Below the pieces are notes generated by a model that was not told the origin of the DNA, searched no databases, and was given only the letters and a program-made list of their open reading frames with translations. This document shows, one piece after another, positions 1-10,889 of a stretch of 64,000 bases of DNA. The translations under genes and the position numbers were made by a program. This DNA comes from Ulva prolifera (Eukaryota; Chlorophyta; Ulvophyceae; Ulvales; Ulvaceae): the NCBI GenBank assembly GCA_023078555.1, contig CM041196.1, positions 2,356,001 to 2,420,000 of the forward strand, in the 5' to 3' direction. Each line of letters starts with the position of its first letter. Position 1 is the stretch's first letter.

Positions 1-76
1 CGTGTAATAATTCCGAAAATTCAGGTCCAATTCCTGGGTGGCAGCCCTGGAAATGCTGCAAAGCGACCCGACACTG
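1..76 (-). mobile_element. hAT-like MITE, cut by the window edge
   Basis: The reverse complement of this stretch begins CAGTGTCGGGTCGC and is closely similar over its whole length to two 102-bp elements at 6017-6118 and 20788-20889. About 26 bp of the element should lie left of the window. The terminal sequence CAGTGTTGGG is typical of hAT-superfamily inverted repeats (established knowledge). It sits in an intron of the gene that follows, ending 16 bp before the splice acceptor. There is no coding capacity, so it is a non-autonomous miniature element. Confidence 0.7.
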
Positions 77-92
77 GCGTGGTGGCGTGCAG

Positions 93-486
93 GTACCCGT
101 CACCTGAGGAGAGTGACAAGAAGGGCGTGCTGCTGATCGTGACGGCCGGCAAGGACGGCGCGCTCAACGGCGGCGCCAGCTTCATGGCCGCCGTCGGCGA
201 CGACTTCATCGACAGCATCATCGGCGAGAACATCCCGGTGTTCACGATCGAGGAGAAGTACAACGAGTGCGTGACGAGCAGCGTGCGGCGCATCGAGGCC
301 GTGCTCACGGGCGCGGAGGACCCCGGGCCGCCGATCCGCAACGACGCGGAGCGCAAGCGTACGTACAAGACGAAGGACGAGGTCGAGCGCACGAAGACGG
401 TGAGCACGACCGTCGTCGGCACGTTGCTCGTCATCGCCGTCGTCGTGCCGATGCTGCAGTACTACGGCTACACCTCCAAGGACTAG
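93..486 (+). CDS. TLP18.3: TLP18.3-like thylakoid TPM-domain protein, last exon (partial)
   Basis: Last exon of a TPM-domain protein of the TLP18.3/Psb32 family, thylakoid proteins linked to repair and assembly of photosystem II (family knowledge). The exon opens at an AG acceptor at 91-92. Its first base completes a codon begun upstream, probably Trp of the family's W-Y-P-S motif. Visible landmarks are YPSPEESDKKG, LLIVTAGKDGALNGG, AVGDDFIDSIIGENIPVF, EEKYNE and SSVRRIEA, then a charged stretch with TYKTKDE. A C-terminal hydrophobic membrane segment (TVVGTLLVIAVVVPM) follows, with the short tail QYYGYTSKD before TAG. Order and spacing match plant TLP18.3 C-termini. The transit peptide and first half of the domain lie left of the window. 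The plus-strand frame is intact. Confidence 0.88.
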
Positions 487-1766
487 GGCGGGTTCGTGGT
501 GGCCAAACGGAGCTCGAGAGGCGCCCCCTCTGGCTACTGGAGTGTGGCTGCTTGGAGGCGGTGTCGGCTTGCTGTCGCGGCGCTGTGACCCGACCGGCTT
601 CGGCTGGTAGGGGATTCCGTGCGCGCATGTCATGCATGCGTGCGTAGTTCTGGAGCCTTGGTGGGGACGGAGTGTGCTGTTTGCTGGTAGTGAGCTGTCG
701 ACGCCCGGGCGCGGGGTTTGTGCCGATGTTGCCGCGTGTGAGTGTGTGCGGCGCTCGATTAGTTTCAAGCTGCACTGCCAGCGGCTGTGGAGGATCTGCA
801 TGGGCTGAAAGGGCCAGGGGCATGCATGCTTGTCCATCAACACGTAGCGGGCCGCATGACTGCATGTGGGCACTTTGTGGGGGGGTGCGGGGGATGGCAG
901 TGCGGTTGGAGTGGTGAAATCCGGGCGGAACCGTTTCGGCCGTTCTAGATGAGCATGACGCAGCACCGCAGCGAGTCGCATGCAGGCTGGTGTGGTGCGG
1001 TGCTGTCGTGCCACCGCGCTCACCGCCTGCGTTTGTAGAGTGTCCCGGCCTTGACTGTGTCATGCTGACAGCTCCCTCGAGGAGGGGGCTGAGTCTTGGC
1101 TGGGAGTGGGGTGCGAATCGAAGCAGTAGTGATGGCTAGCGCTGCTGTGGCTGCTTAGTGCACGCAGATTGTGGTGCGAGTGTAGCTTCTGATGAGATGG
1201 GGCTTGCGGCCAGTATGTACAATGTACTTGGCGACCTCCATGAACCTCGTTGTGCCTGCACAGTGGTCACCAAGCGTGGTGTCAGATTCAGTCTGTCTTG
1301 CAAGGACAACGTCGGAAAGGCAGGTAGTGCAGCACGGACACAGGTGAATGATCTAGTACAGCACCTGTACACAGCTTGCTGCTGGTGATAAAGTCTGCTG
1401 AATCCCAGTGTGGAGGCAACGTGACTTTGTTACACGAGTCCCTGGTCGTACGTTGTGCGTCAGCGCGCAGCATCCCAGTTGCTATGTTCGAAGCTTCGTG
1501 GTGCAGCTACAAGACGGAATAATTCCGAGCTCCGAAGTGAAACTGGCGCGAACGCTGCAGCGCGCTGATTGCTGGTCACATTGAGAGTGTGAGAGCTCGC
1601 GATAGTGGCACGTCGGATTGCGTATAGTGCTCCATCCGATGCAGATACTGTAGTGCGGTGGAATCTGATTACGCTTTCCTTGTGACGAGCGTCATCTTGT
1701 CGGTGCAAATGAGAAGGCCGTATTCCGTGAGAAGGCCGTAATATCGTGCCTTGCAGTCCGACCACG
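487..1766. other. 3' flank and intergenic DNA
   Basis: This begins with the 3' UTR of the TLP18.3-like gene. No convincing exon is visible on either strand: the open frames are short, overlap on both strands and have arginine/cysteine-rich composition typical of GC-rich non-coding DNA. I saw no clear TGTAA signal close behind the stop codon. Confidence 0.5.
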
Positions 1767-1813
1767 ATGCAGACTAGCACCATCATTAGCATGCCAGAAG
1801 CGCCATATCTCAG
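1767..1813 (+). other. candidate first exon, family copy 1
   Basis: An ATG-started 47-nt stretch ends in CTCAG followed by GTACCA, a possible donor. The corresponding place before copy 2 (7249-7292) has the same layout and also ends in phase 2, so the stretch may be a conserved start exon. It does not join the next recognised exon in frame without a further exon, so the true start is unresolved. Confidence 0.25.
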
Positions 1814-1955
1814 GTACCAGAAGCAACAGGTGGCGTTCGCAATTGCTCTGTCAAGCACTCATCAGGCTCGTGGCATGGCCCACTCATCAGTGATGCGATT
1901 TTCTCGCGCGTTGTTGGCGATGCAGTAACGGCACTTCATGTCTCGCATGTTGCAG

Positions 1956-4900
1956 GAAACTCAGTCAGCGCTGGAGCAGCTCTGCAGAGCAGTTCATGCA
2001 GAGGTGCAGGAGGTTAGGTGTGCCGTGTCATGTCGGACAGCACATCGGGAAGCACTGCTGCGCCGCATTGAGATCGCAGAAGAATCCCTTGCGGAGCTTC
2101 AAAGCAAGCTCCATGTGTGTGACAGCGCATCGTACCCACTGGGATGTGCCGATGCGCAAGCAGGCGCGGCCTTTCACAAACACTCTCACCTGAAAGCAGC
2201 GACCCTTGCGCATGATGGACCGAGCCACGCCTGGGCGCACGTGCTCCTGCAGCCCGGGATGCAGTCCTACGATCCATGATTCCCCTTGCTCAAATCGTGG
2301 CGGTCCTGCTATGGAGGAGTGCTACAATTTGCAGGTGTGCAAGCGGGCCTTGGGATACCTCAAGCCAACCTTTCACACCAGCCCAACAAAGCAGCCACAG
2401 CTCCACACCAAGCACAAACACAGGATCGTGAACTGAAGCGGACAGCACCAATCGCCGGGCCGTTATGGGTCCCATTAGCCACAACCCGCCAATCCTTCTC
2501 GGCCCACATCCCCATCTCTGCTGCGGGTGCCTGCGGCGGCGGCGCCCGGCACGAGACCACGCCGCTGCAGCCTCTGGAGATCATCCGCGGTGCCAAGGCG
2601 TTCATGGCCGCGGCGGCGGCGCAGGCCGGCGTGGCCGTTGACAGCGTGTGCTGGTGGTTTCAGTCGGGGTACGAGGTGGCTGAGGGTGGTGACAGGCTGG
2701 CGTGGAGCACAGGGCTCAACTCCACCACCTGCGCCGCAGCGTTCATGACGTTCTCCGTGCTAAGTGCTATGGAATGCACATTCATCAGTGCTGTGCGGGA
2801 CATCGCGGAGGCCTCCGAGGCCACAGGTGCGCTGCCGATGCATGGACCGCAGCATGTGCACTGATGCCCTGTGCTGTGCTGTGCTGTGCTGTGCACACTC
2901 CTCCAGGCCCAGGCGCTGTCAGCACTACGCGAGAAATCTGAATGCCAGGAGCTGTTGTACATCTGTTACCAATGCAGCATTTCCTTTGCAATTCTGCGAC
3001 GTGTTCGCTTGATATGCCACGGATCCATAGAACTTCGCGACAATGTGTAGTGGACGTGTTCCGGAGATGCCAAATTGTCACATGCTGGGCTTGCGGCCGA
3101 GCTGCATGGTGTGTACGGCACATGGTGTGGCTTCAACAGCGTGCGCTCGGGAAAGTAACAAGTCCTGGATGATGATTCCATGATCAAAACTGATGATGTT
3201 GTTTACAGATACAACAGCTCCAAATGATTAGCAAAAACGCAGATAAGTTGATACTTGATTGCTGTATGTCCCGGGGTGGCACTTCAACCACCACTGGGGC
3301 AGACTCGTACGTGCTTGCACACCCCAATTGCGTCCCCTCTCCTGCGAGCTTCCATCTCGGTGGGCAGCAACACTTTCTGAGCAACCACGATTGCGTCGCC
3401 CCAACTGCCGCAGCAGCGCCATGGTAAGCTCCAGGGTCTCACTGCAAAGGATCAACAGGCAGCAGCACAGGCATGCGGGCCACATGCAGGGCCGCAATCG
3501 CAAGGCGCGCACTTTGGAGGCGCCGGCCGGGCTGCACTCGGGGCCAGCGAGGTGGCCGCGGTGAGCGACGCCGACATGTGCCCCGCCGATCGCGGTGCCT
3601 TGCACCTGTACCCAGCAGCTGCAAATCAACGATCCATATCCTCAGCCTCGCCCGAGCACACAGTAGCAGACTCATGCATGAAGCTCATGCATGCACCCGG
3701 CAGCCCGCAGGGCGCGCCCGCCCGGCCGCGCCTCAGCTGCGGGGTGGGGCGCTCGTGCGACGCGGAGGCCGCCGCGGCGGGCATGCTGCGGCGGCTGGTG
3801 CGGAGCTACGAGGGCGTGCTGCCGCGGCGGCGCACGTGCCGCGTGCTGCGTGACGTTGTGGCGATGATTCAGCGCTTCGCGGCGAGCAATGCCGCGGACA
3901 CGCCGCAGGAGCACTACCCCCATATCACGCAGCACAGCGGCAGCGCAGCATGTGGGGAGGCGGTGCAGCAAGCCAGGCAGGCTGCATGCTGCATGCATGG
4001 GGAGGCAAAGGTCGAGGGCGATGCAGATGTGGTCACGACGGGGTCTGTGCCTATCGATCCCATTGCATGCGTGATGAAAACCCTGGTAGCCACGGCCTTG
4101 AGGATGCAGACTGAGCTGGAGCGGCAGGTGTGTTTGAATGATGCACTGCGCCTGGATTCGAGATCTCCCGTATGGGGTTGACCATCGGGCCGTGTTGTGC
4201 ACAGCTGCGTACAGATCTCGTCATCGATGTGACCATGCTGTGCACGCGGTCAGCACGTGTACATGTTGCTGATTGCTGCGAGGGTGTGACGCAACTTGAG
4301 TGTGGCCATGTTAGCCAAGATGAAATGATCTATCCTCAGGCTCCATTGGGTGTTTGGTGACATGGCGAAGTTCACTGCATCGCGCCTGTGCATCACAGCA
4401 TAATGTCATCGTAGCTCCAGCCGTGAATTTGCCGGATCCTATTCTTCGCAAAATCCAGATGGGGCCGGGAAAGTGCGCCCAGGCCCTCCCAGATCTGGAC
4501 TGTCATCTGCACGCCATGCGGTGCATCCGGTCCGCGTTCCACGATCTCCCCACAGTCCAGCATAGACTGCCAGACGAGAGCCACATGCGGGAGACGGAAG
4601 GTGAGCGGCTGCGGGTCATGCATGCATGCATGCAGGTGTCTCGGGCGTCGGCTCGGGGCGGCGTGGACCTGGAGGCGCTGCGGGCGCGGGGCCGCGGCCG
4701 TGTGGTGGAGGGGGCCGTCAACCAGCTGCTCATGCAGAGCCACATGAGCCGCGACGTGCAGCGGCAGATGCTGGAGACGCGGGCACGCATGGACGGCAGC
4801 CTGTGCCAGGTGCGGGGCGGCCCCTTCGCAGTTTGCGGTGCAGTTTGCGGTCGGGGAAAAAATGGTTTTCGGACAAGCCAGCACCTGCACCGGCGCTCAG

Positions 4901-5996
4901 CCTCGGCAACACCTGCTGTGGCAGCACGGTGCACGTGCCGGGTATACACGGATCGAGCACCGCACCGCGAGCACCGCAGAGACTCCTTCACCCTGATCCC
5001 CAGGCCTAGGCAGTCAGCGCCGGCACGGCAACTGTCCTATCAGATCGCGTGTTGTACAAAGTCGACATCAGCAGGGAACCTCTTGATTGTAAGACGTGTG
5101 CTTGAATGAACTTCGGCCATAACATGCTGGCCTCACCGTGTGACCATGATGATGACAGCTCCAGACAGCCAGGACACATGCCAACGGGGCCAGGGCCCCG
5201 CGGGGCAAGCCACCCGGGCACGTTAGAGCACTCTCTGCTTGGGTGTGGGTCAGGGAGTGGTGCGCATGCGTGCGCAAACACATGCGGCGTGTTTATCGGG
5301 GTGGCTCGTCACGCATGTGCTTCATGCATGCAGCTGGAGGATCGCAACGTCGCCGTGTGCTCGCTGCTGGACGCGTCGCCGGCGCAGGCCGCGGCGGCCG
5401 AGGGGCTGTGGGAGGAGTGGCGGCGGCACCGCAGCGCGCAGGACGGCCGCCTCGCCGCCGCGCTGCGCGCGCTGGCCGCGCTGCCCACGCCCGCGGCGAT
5501 CCCCACCGCCTTCCTGCGCCACCTCAGCGCCGTGGCTGAGGGGGCGGCCGCAGCCGGCACGAAGCGGAGCCGAGGGGGGAATGGTGATGTGCAAGCGACG
5601 CGCAATCAGCTGAGCGGGCCTGTTTGGGATGGGCAAGCTCTGCCGGGGGCAGTGTTGGGGGCGTGTGGGCAGGCTTCAGACTTGGCGGCGGAAGCTGTGA
5701 GGGGGCTGCTGGCTGCAAGCGAGGAGGAGCAGGCGGGTCTGGCAGAGTTCCGGGGGTGGGTGCGGATGCCGTCAGAGGCGGTCGGCGTCTGGGGCATGGT
5801 TGCCGTGTGCGCGTCGACTGTGGAGGGGCGCGCTAAGTGCGACATGCTGCGCGTGCTGCAGCTGCTGGCGCAGCAGCGGCAGGTGCAGCAGCTCGCGCGC
5901 GTGATGGCGCAGCTCGGCGTCGGTCCTGATGGGCGGTGCGCCCTCGGCGGCACTCCCGCCCTGGATTGCGTCCTGCCGCCCGCCAGCCAGTGTTAA
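1956..5996 (+). CDS. uncharacterised tandem-family protein, copy 1
   Basis: Five exons: A 1956-2118, B 2335-2826, C 3490-4127, D 4636-4809, E 5334-5996, about 709 residues without an undetermined first exon. Intron phases are 1, 1, 0, 0, as in copies 2 and 3. Exon A is a predicted coiled coil (QSALEQLCRAVHAEVQEV). B has a Pro/Ala-rich lead, then a conserved block with VCWWFQSGYEVAEGGDRLAW. C has SCGVGRSC and LRRLVRSYEGVLPRR after a variable linker. D has LEALRARGRGRVVEG. E has CSLLDASP, LWEEWRRHR, a KRSR basic patch and CDMLRVLQLLAQQRQ. No signal peptide or membrane segment is seen; the basic patch could be nuclear (inference). The C-terminal PPASQC is unique to this copy and comes from a repeat junction beside a MITE. 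The exon A donor (T|GTGACA) is weak. Function unknown. Confidence 0.72.
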
Positions 5997-6016
5997 CAGT
6001 TGTAGCCGCCCGCCAG

Positions 6017-6118
6017 CTAGTGTTGGGCCGCGTTGCAGCATTTTCAGGGCTGCCACGTAGAGATAGACCTGAATGTCTGGGATCATTCTATGTGATCGGG
6101 CTCAACGACGCAAAACTG
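6017..6118 (+). mobile_element. hAT-like MITE, degraded 102-bp copy
   Basis: It begins CTAGTGTTGGGCCGC and shares long stretches (TTGCAGCATTTTCAGGGCTG, ATAGACCTGAATG) with the element at 20788-20889. The left end is preserved; the right inverted repeat is decayed to CGCAAAACTG. Its length of 102 bp equals that of the other complete copy. It lies 20 bp behind the stop codon of family copy 1. A TGTAA motif follows at 6147-6151 and could end that transcript. Confidence 0.65.
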
Positions 6119-7248
6119 CTGCCAACACAGCCCGCCGCGCGGCTCATGTAACGGCTCCTGCTCTGAGCGGACCGGGCAGTCGACGTCGGGGCTGGGTGTG
6201 GGGCGTGAAACGACACCCGTGGATCGTCTGTGGACGGCCGTACAAGTAGTTCAAATCACATGTGCATGGCTGCACTGGATCGCTCGATACTGGGGTCAGC
6301 TGGCAGATGCTGGGGTGTCATGCATGGATGGCAGATATTGCGTTGAGCTGCAAGTGGGGTGTAGGAGGCCGGTGCCGGCTGCACTGTTGCTGTTGTGCCT
6401 GTGCTTTGAGGCATGTAAAGTAAAGTGAATCATGTAGACCGCTGCGGCTGCGCTGCTGCCAGGGCCCCTATGTGCTGGCAGAGTGGAGCGCGCAAGCGAG
6501 GGATGGATGCCGGGTTGCGGCAGTGGGGTTGGGGTCCACAGATGTTTGGATGAGTGAATGGGGGCATGGCTGGGGGAGTACCGGGGTGTGTTGAAGGCCG
6601 GTGCGTGCGTTCCGTGGCAGCGCTAGATGCTGCAGCTGCTGCTGCAGTGGTGGCCGAGGTAAGTGTGATCTATGGATAGAGGCATCTCCTGGGGCGGGCG
6701 TATGTCTGAATCAATTGATCACTTGATCATGTAGCATGGGCCTGCACGGTGTACATCGCATGCGCTGCCAAGGTTAGTCTGTGCAGGAGCAAGTCCTTGT
6801 ACGCAGCATGATGGTAGTGAACAATACATCGGCGCCAGTATGGAGCGGTACGAAGACCGGTACCGACACCTGTCGCTGGATAGCTTCGCCGTGGGCCCCA
6901 AATGGATCAGTGCCGCAGCACTTGATCCTCGCCGTGGTCCGGGCCCAAGCTCAGCCTAGGCTGCTAAAAGACGGTCACAGCATCGACGTCTTGCAGCAGC
7001 CGAGGCTGAGCTTTGTTTGTAGCAGAATGTACTGTCGCGGATGCTGGGGGCGGATCACAAAGTACTCACCTTTCTCGGACAGATCCGGAGCTTGATTGGC
7101 TGGAACTCGCCTGAAACTTCATCCGACACAAGTAGAATGTGCCGTTGCCTCATCGATGCGCGCTTTCTTGTCACTGGCGTCGTCTTGTTGGTGCAAGTGA
7201 GTCCGTGAGCAGGGCGTGACACTTCGAGTGTCGTGCAGTCCGAGCACA
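6119..7248. other. spacer between family copies 1 and 2
   Basis: No exon can be supported here. TGTAA motifs occur at 6147-6151 and near 6415, followed by a (TTTAC)-like repeat tail in reverse orientation (6415-6427). From about 7200 the sequence becomes similar to the DNA just upstream of copy 1, marking the left border of the duplicated unit. Confidence 0.45.
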
Positions 7249-7292
7249 ATGCAGATCAGCATCAGAGGCATGCCAGACACACAAGATGTCAG
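7249..7292 (+). other. candidate first exon, family copy 2
   Basis: An ATG-started 44-nt stretch ends in GTCAG before GTACAA. It is aligned with 1767-1813 upstream of copy 1 and shares the motif ATGCCAGA and a phase 2 end. As in copy 1 it does not splice directly in frame to exon A. Confidence 0.25.
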
Positions 7293-7441
7293 GTACAAGA
7301 AGCAAACGGTGGGATTCGTGACAGCTTCATCAAGCTCTTATGAGGCTTATGTCTGCACAGGTCCACTCATCATTGCTGCGATACATTTCGCGCGTTGTTG
7401 GCGACACAGCAAAGTCGCGTCAACACACGAAAATTGTGCAG

Positions 7442-10400
7442 GAAGCTCAGTCAGCGCTGGAGGAGCTCTGTAGGGCAGTTCATGCAGAGTTGCAGGAGGT
7501 CAGGTCTGCCGTGTCGTGTCGGACAGCCCATCGCCAAGCACTGCTGCGCCGCATCGAGGTCGCAGAAGAATCCCTTGCGGAGCTTCACGGCGAGAGCCAT
7601 ACTTTGAACAGCGCATCATGCCCACTGAGATATGCCAATGCGCAAGCAGGCGCGGCCTTTCTCCAATAGCCCCACCGCTAGCGAGACTCATGCACACAAA
7701 ATGGAGCCAGCCACATGCTCCTGCAGGCCAGTATACAGTGCCAACGAGCCAAAACTTCCTCAATGAAGCCGTCGCTACTTTGTTGCCACAGAGGTCAAGT
7801 ACCATATCTTGCAGGTGTGCCCTCGGCCATCGTGGATCCTCAAGGAAGCATCTCACCACAGCCCAACGTTGCAGCCGCAGCTCCGCACCAAGCACAAGCA
7901 CAGGCTGTCGAACAGCCGCGGCAAGCAGCACCGATTGCTGGGCCCTCCCAGACCCCCTCAGCCACACCCCAACAACCCTTCGCAGCACACATCCCCATCT
8001 CTGCTGCGGGTGCCTGCGGCGGCGGCGCCCGGCACGAGACCACGCCGCTGCAGCCTCACCACATTGTTCAGGGAGCGAGGGCATTCATGGCCGCGGCTGC
8101 AGCGCAGGCCGGCGTGGCCGTGGGGAGCGTGTGCTGGTGGTTCCAGTCGGGGTACGAGGTGGCTGAGGGCGGCGACAGGCTGGCGTGGAGCACAGGGCTC
8201 CACTCCGCCACCTCCGCCGCAGCGTTCATGGCGTTCTTCATGCTGAATGCTCTGGAGTGCACGATCATCACTGCCGCGCGGGACGTTGCCGCAGCCCCAG
8301 GTGCGCTGCCCATGCATGCTGCCCATGAATTCTGCAATGGCACATTCTTGGCACGGCGCTTTGTCAGACTGTTCAGCCTTGCCCATGTGCACTGGCACAC
8401 CTCTATCATGCATTGGGGGCAATGGGAGGAGATGGGGGGGCAATTGACCAGGCGGGCATGGGCCAATGCATTAAACTTACGCCATGAGCCATGTTCTTCA
8501 GAGATGTGTTCTCTGGATATACACTGCTGCGAATTGCACATTGCTGGGTCGTTACTGCGTTCCGTGTAGATGGAAGCGTAGCTGTGTTGTGAGTATGCAG
8601 GGCCAGGTCCGCAGGCAGCCAACGCCCAGCCTCCGCCTGTGGCCACCCGGCAGGACGCAGGCACTGCCGCTGACGCAGACGTGGACTCGATCGACCACAG
8701 CCCGCCCAGCCTACACCATGCAGCCGCCAATCACAGCTCCACCTCCTCGGCCGACCATGGTGCAGCAGACTCATGCATGCGATTCATGCATACGCCCATC
8801 AGCCCGCAGCCCACGCACACCCGGCCGCGCCTCAGCTGCGGGGTGGGGCGCTCGTGCGACGCGGAGGCCGCCGCTGCGGGCATGCTGAGGCGGCTGGTGC
8901 GGAGCTACGAGGGCGTGCTGCCGCGGCGGCGCATGTGCCGCGTGCTACGCGATTTCGTGGCGCTGATGCAGCGCTTCGCCGCGAGCAATGCCGCAGACAC
9001 GCCGCAGGAACACTACCCCCCTGCTGTGCACATCACGCACCGTAGCGGCAGCGAGGCTTCCGGGGAGGCGGCGCAGGAAGTCGGGCAGGCTGCGTGCGGC
9101 ATGCATGAGGAGGCAGACACTGAGGGCGACGCAGATGTGGTGGCAACAGTGCCTGTGCCACTCGATCCCATTGCGTGCGTGGTCGGAACCCTGGTAGCCA
9201 CAGCTATCAAGATCCAGGCCAAGCTGCAGCAACAGGTGTGCCTGACTGCGACCCCGCCCATGCAAGGGCCAGATGTGGGCTGGTACTGGACTTGTCTTCA
9301 TCCACAACTGATCTGGCTGCATGCCATCGGGTGGTTGCAGCCACCCGATGGCGTCCTTTCATCTCGTGCAATCTTTCTATTTTATGTGTCGACTCGTCTT
9401 GAATTCTAGCGGAAGAGGCATCGCGCGATGGCTCACTTGACACACACCGCCGGGCGCAGTTGATACTTGTTTGTTCGGTCACAGCTGTTCCGTCACAGGC
9501 GGGTCCTCTCGTCCATGACAGTTGTGAGCAGAGCGAGGCACGTACACACTCACGCCACCTGCCTGTAGTCTCCGCTGACCTGCGGCAGCTGCCCAGTCAG
9601 CAGTCTGCGGTCCCCATGGAGGCAGGTGCATGCATGTGTGAGAGGGGGGCATTTGAACATGTGGGTGCTGTGCGTGCAGGGGGCTGAGGATTCGGCGCGG
9701 CGCGGCGTGGATCTGGAGGCGCTGCGGGCACGGGGCCGCGGCCGCGTCGTGGAGGGGGGCGTCAACTTGTTTCTCATCCAGAGCCACATGCGCCGCTGCG
9801 TGCTGCGGGAGATGCTGGAGAAGCGCGCATGCATGGACGGCAGCCTGTGCCTGGTGCGGTGCCCCTCTCACTGCGCTCCCGACGGCCTCGGACTTGCATG
9901 CACAACTGTATCGTCGGCCATGTACTTTATGAGGCTGCCGCAGAGAGACACAGGTTGAACATCGCCAGGCGAGTCTGCAGAAGCCTAGGGCCTAGTCACG
10001 ATACCCAATCTGAGCACGTGAAACGCATGGCATGAACTATCCTAGCCCCATTATGACCTGCACGCATGGCAGAAGCCTTTGCGGGCTTACAGAATGGTTT
10101 GACCAGGTATCAGCATCAAGAGTGCTCTCCTCGTACCTGCAAGAATATGCGGTGGCTACCTGTGCGCTCATGTGCGCATTGTCGATGCTGGCTGGCCACG
10201 CATGTGCTTCATGCATGCAGCTGGAGGATCGCAACGTCGCCGTGTGCTCGCTGCTGGACGCGTCGCCGGCGCAGGCCGCGGCGGCCGAGGGGCTGTGGGA
10301 GGAGTGGCGGCGGCACCGCCGCGCGCAGGACGGCCGCCTCGCCGCCGCGCTGCGCGTGCTGGCCGCGCTGCCCACGCCCGCGGCGATCCCGACCGCCTTC

Positions 10401-10889
10401 CTGCGCCACCTCAGCGCCGTGGCTGAGGGGGCGGCCGCAGCAGGCACAAAGCGTAGCCGAAGCGGAGGCAGCACCGCCGCCGCTGAGGAGGTGGCTGGGT
10501 TGGCCGAGGCGGTGGTGGGGGCTTCAGGGGGGGCGTCGGAGGCGGGGCGGGGGCTGCTCGCCGCAAGTGCGGAAGAGAAGGCGAATCTTGCAGAGTTCCT
10601 CGGGCGGGTGTGGCTGCCATCGGACGCTGTCGACGACTGGGGCATGGTGGCCGTATGGGCGTCATCCCTCAAGGTCTGTGCGCTGTGCGACATGCTGCGC
10701 GTGCTGCAGCTGCTGGCGCAGCAGAGGCAGAGGCAGCGCCTGGAGGGCGCGATGGAGGAGCTGACGGTGGGACCGGGCACAGAGCGCCCTCCCGGCAGTT
10801 TACTCACACAAGATTGTGCGCCACCGCCGGAACGGACGAATGGCCACCTGGGTGGCATGGTGCCGCAGGAGGCTGGCGGCGGCGTCTGA
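7442..10889 (+). CDS. uncharacterised tandem-family protein, copy 2
   Basis: Exons: A 7442-about 7589, B 7815-8300, C 8601-9235, D 9680-9853, E 10221-10889, about 703 residues without the first exon. Phases match copies 1 and 3. Conserved blocks are the exon A coiled coil, VCWWFQSGYEVAEGGDRLAW in B, SCGVGRSC and LRRLVRSYEGVLPRRR in C, LEALRARGRGRVVEGGVN in D, and LWEEWRRHRRAQDGRL with a KRSR patch in E. Donors are GTGCGC (B), GTGTGC (C) and GTGCGG (D). The oddity is exon A: no GT occurs before the frame stops at 7669. A GC donor (CACG|GCGAGA) would restore the expected phase 1; otherwise this copy is broken at its N-terminus. All later exons are open and conserved. Its tail after QRQRQRLEG differs from the other copies. 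Function unknown. Confidence 0.68.

Noticed and set aside
100..1023. 307-codon minus-strand open frame
   Set aside because: It is antisense to the TLP18.3-like exon and driven by GC-rich codons.
1938..2279. Exon A of family copy 1 as a free-standing small gene
   Set aside because: Copies 2 and 3 show that only the coiled-coil part is conserved and that it ends in phase 1 for splicing to exon B.
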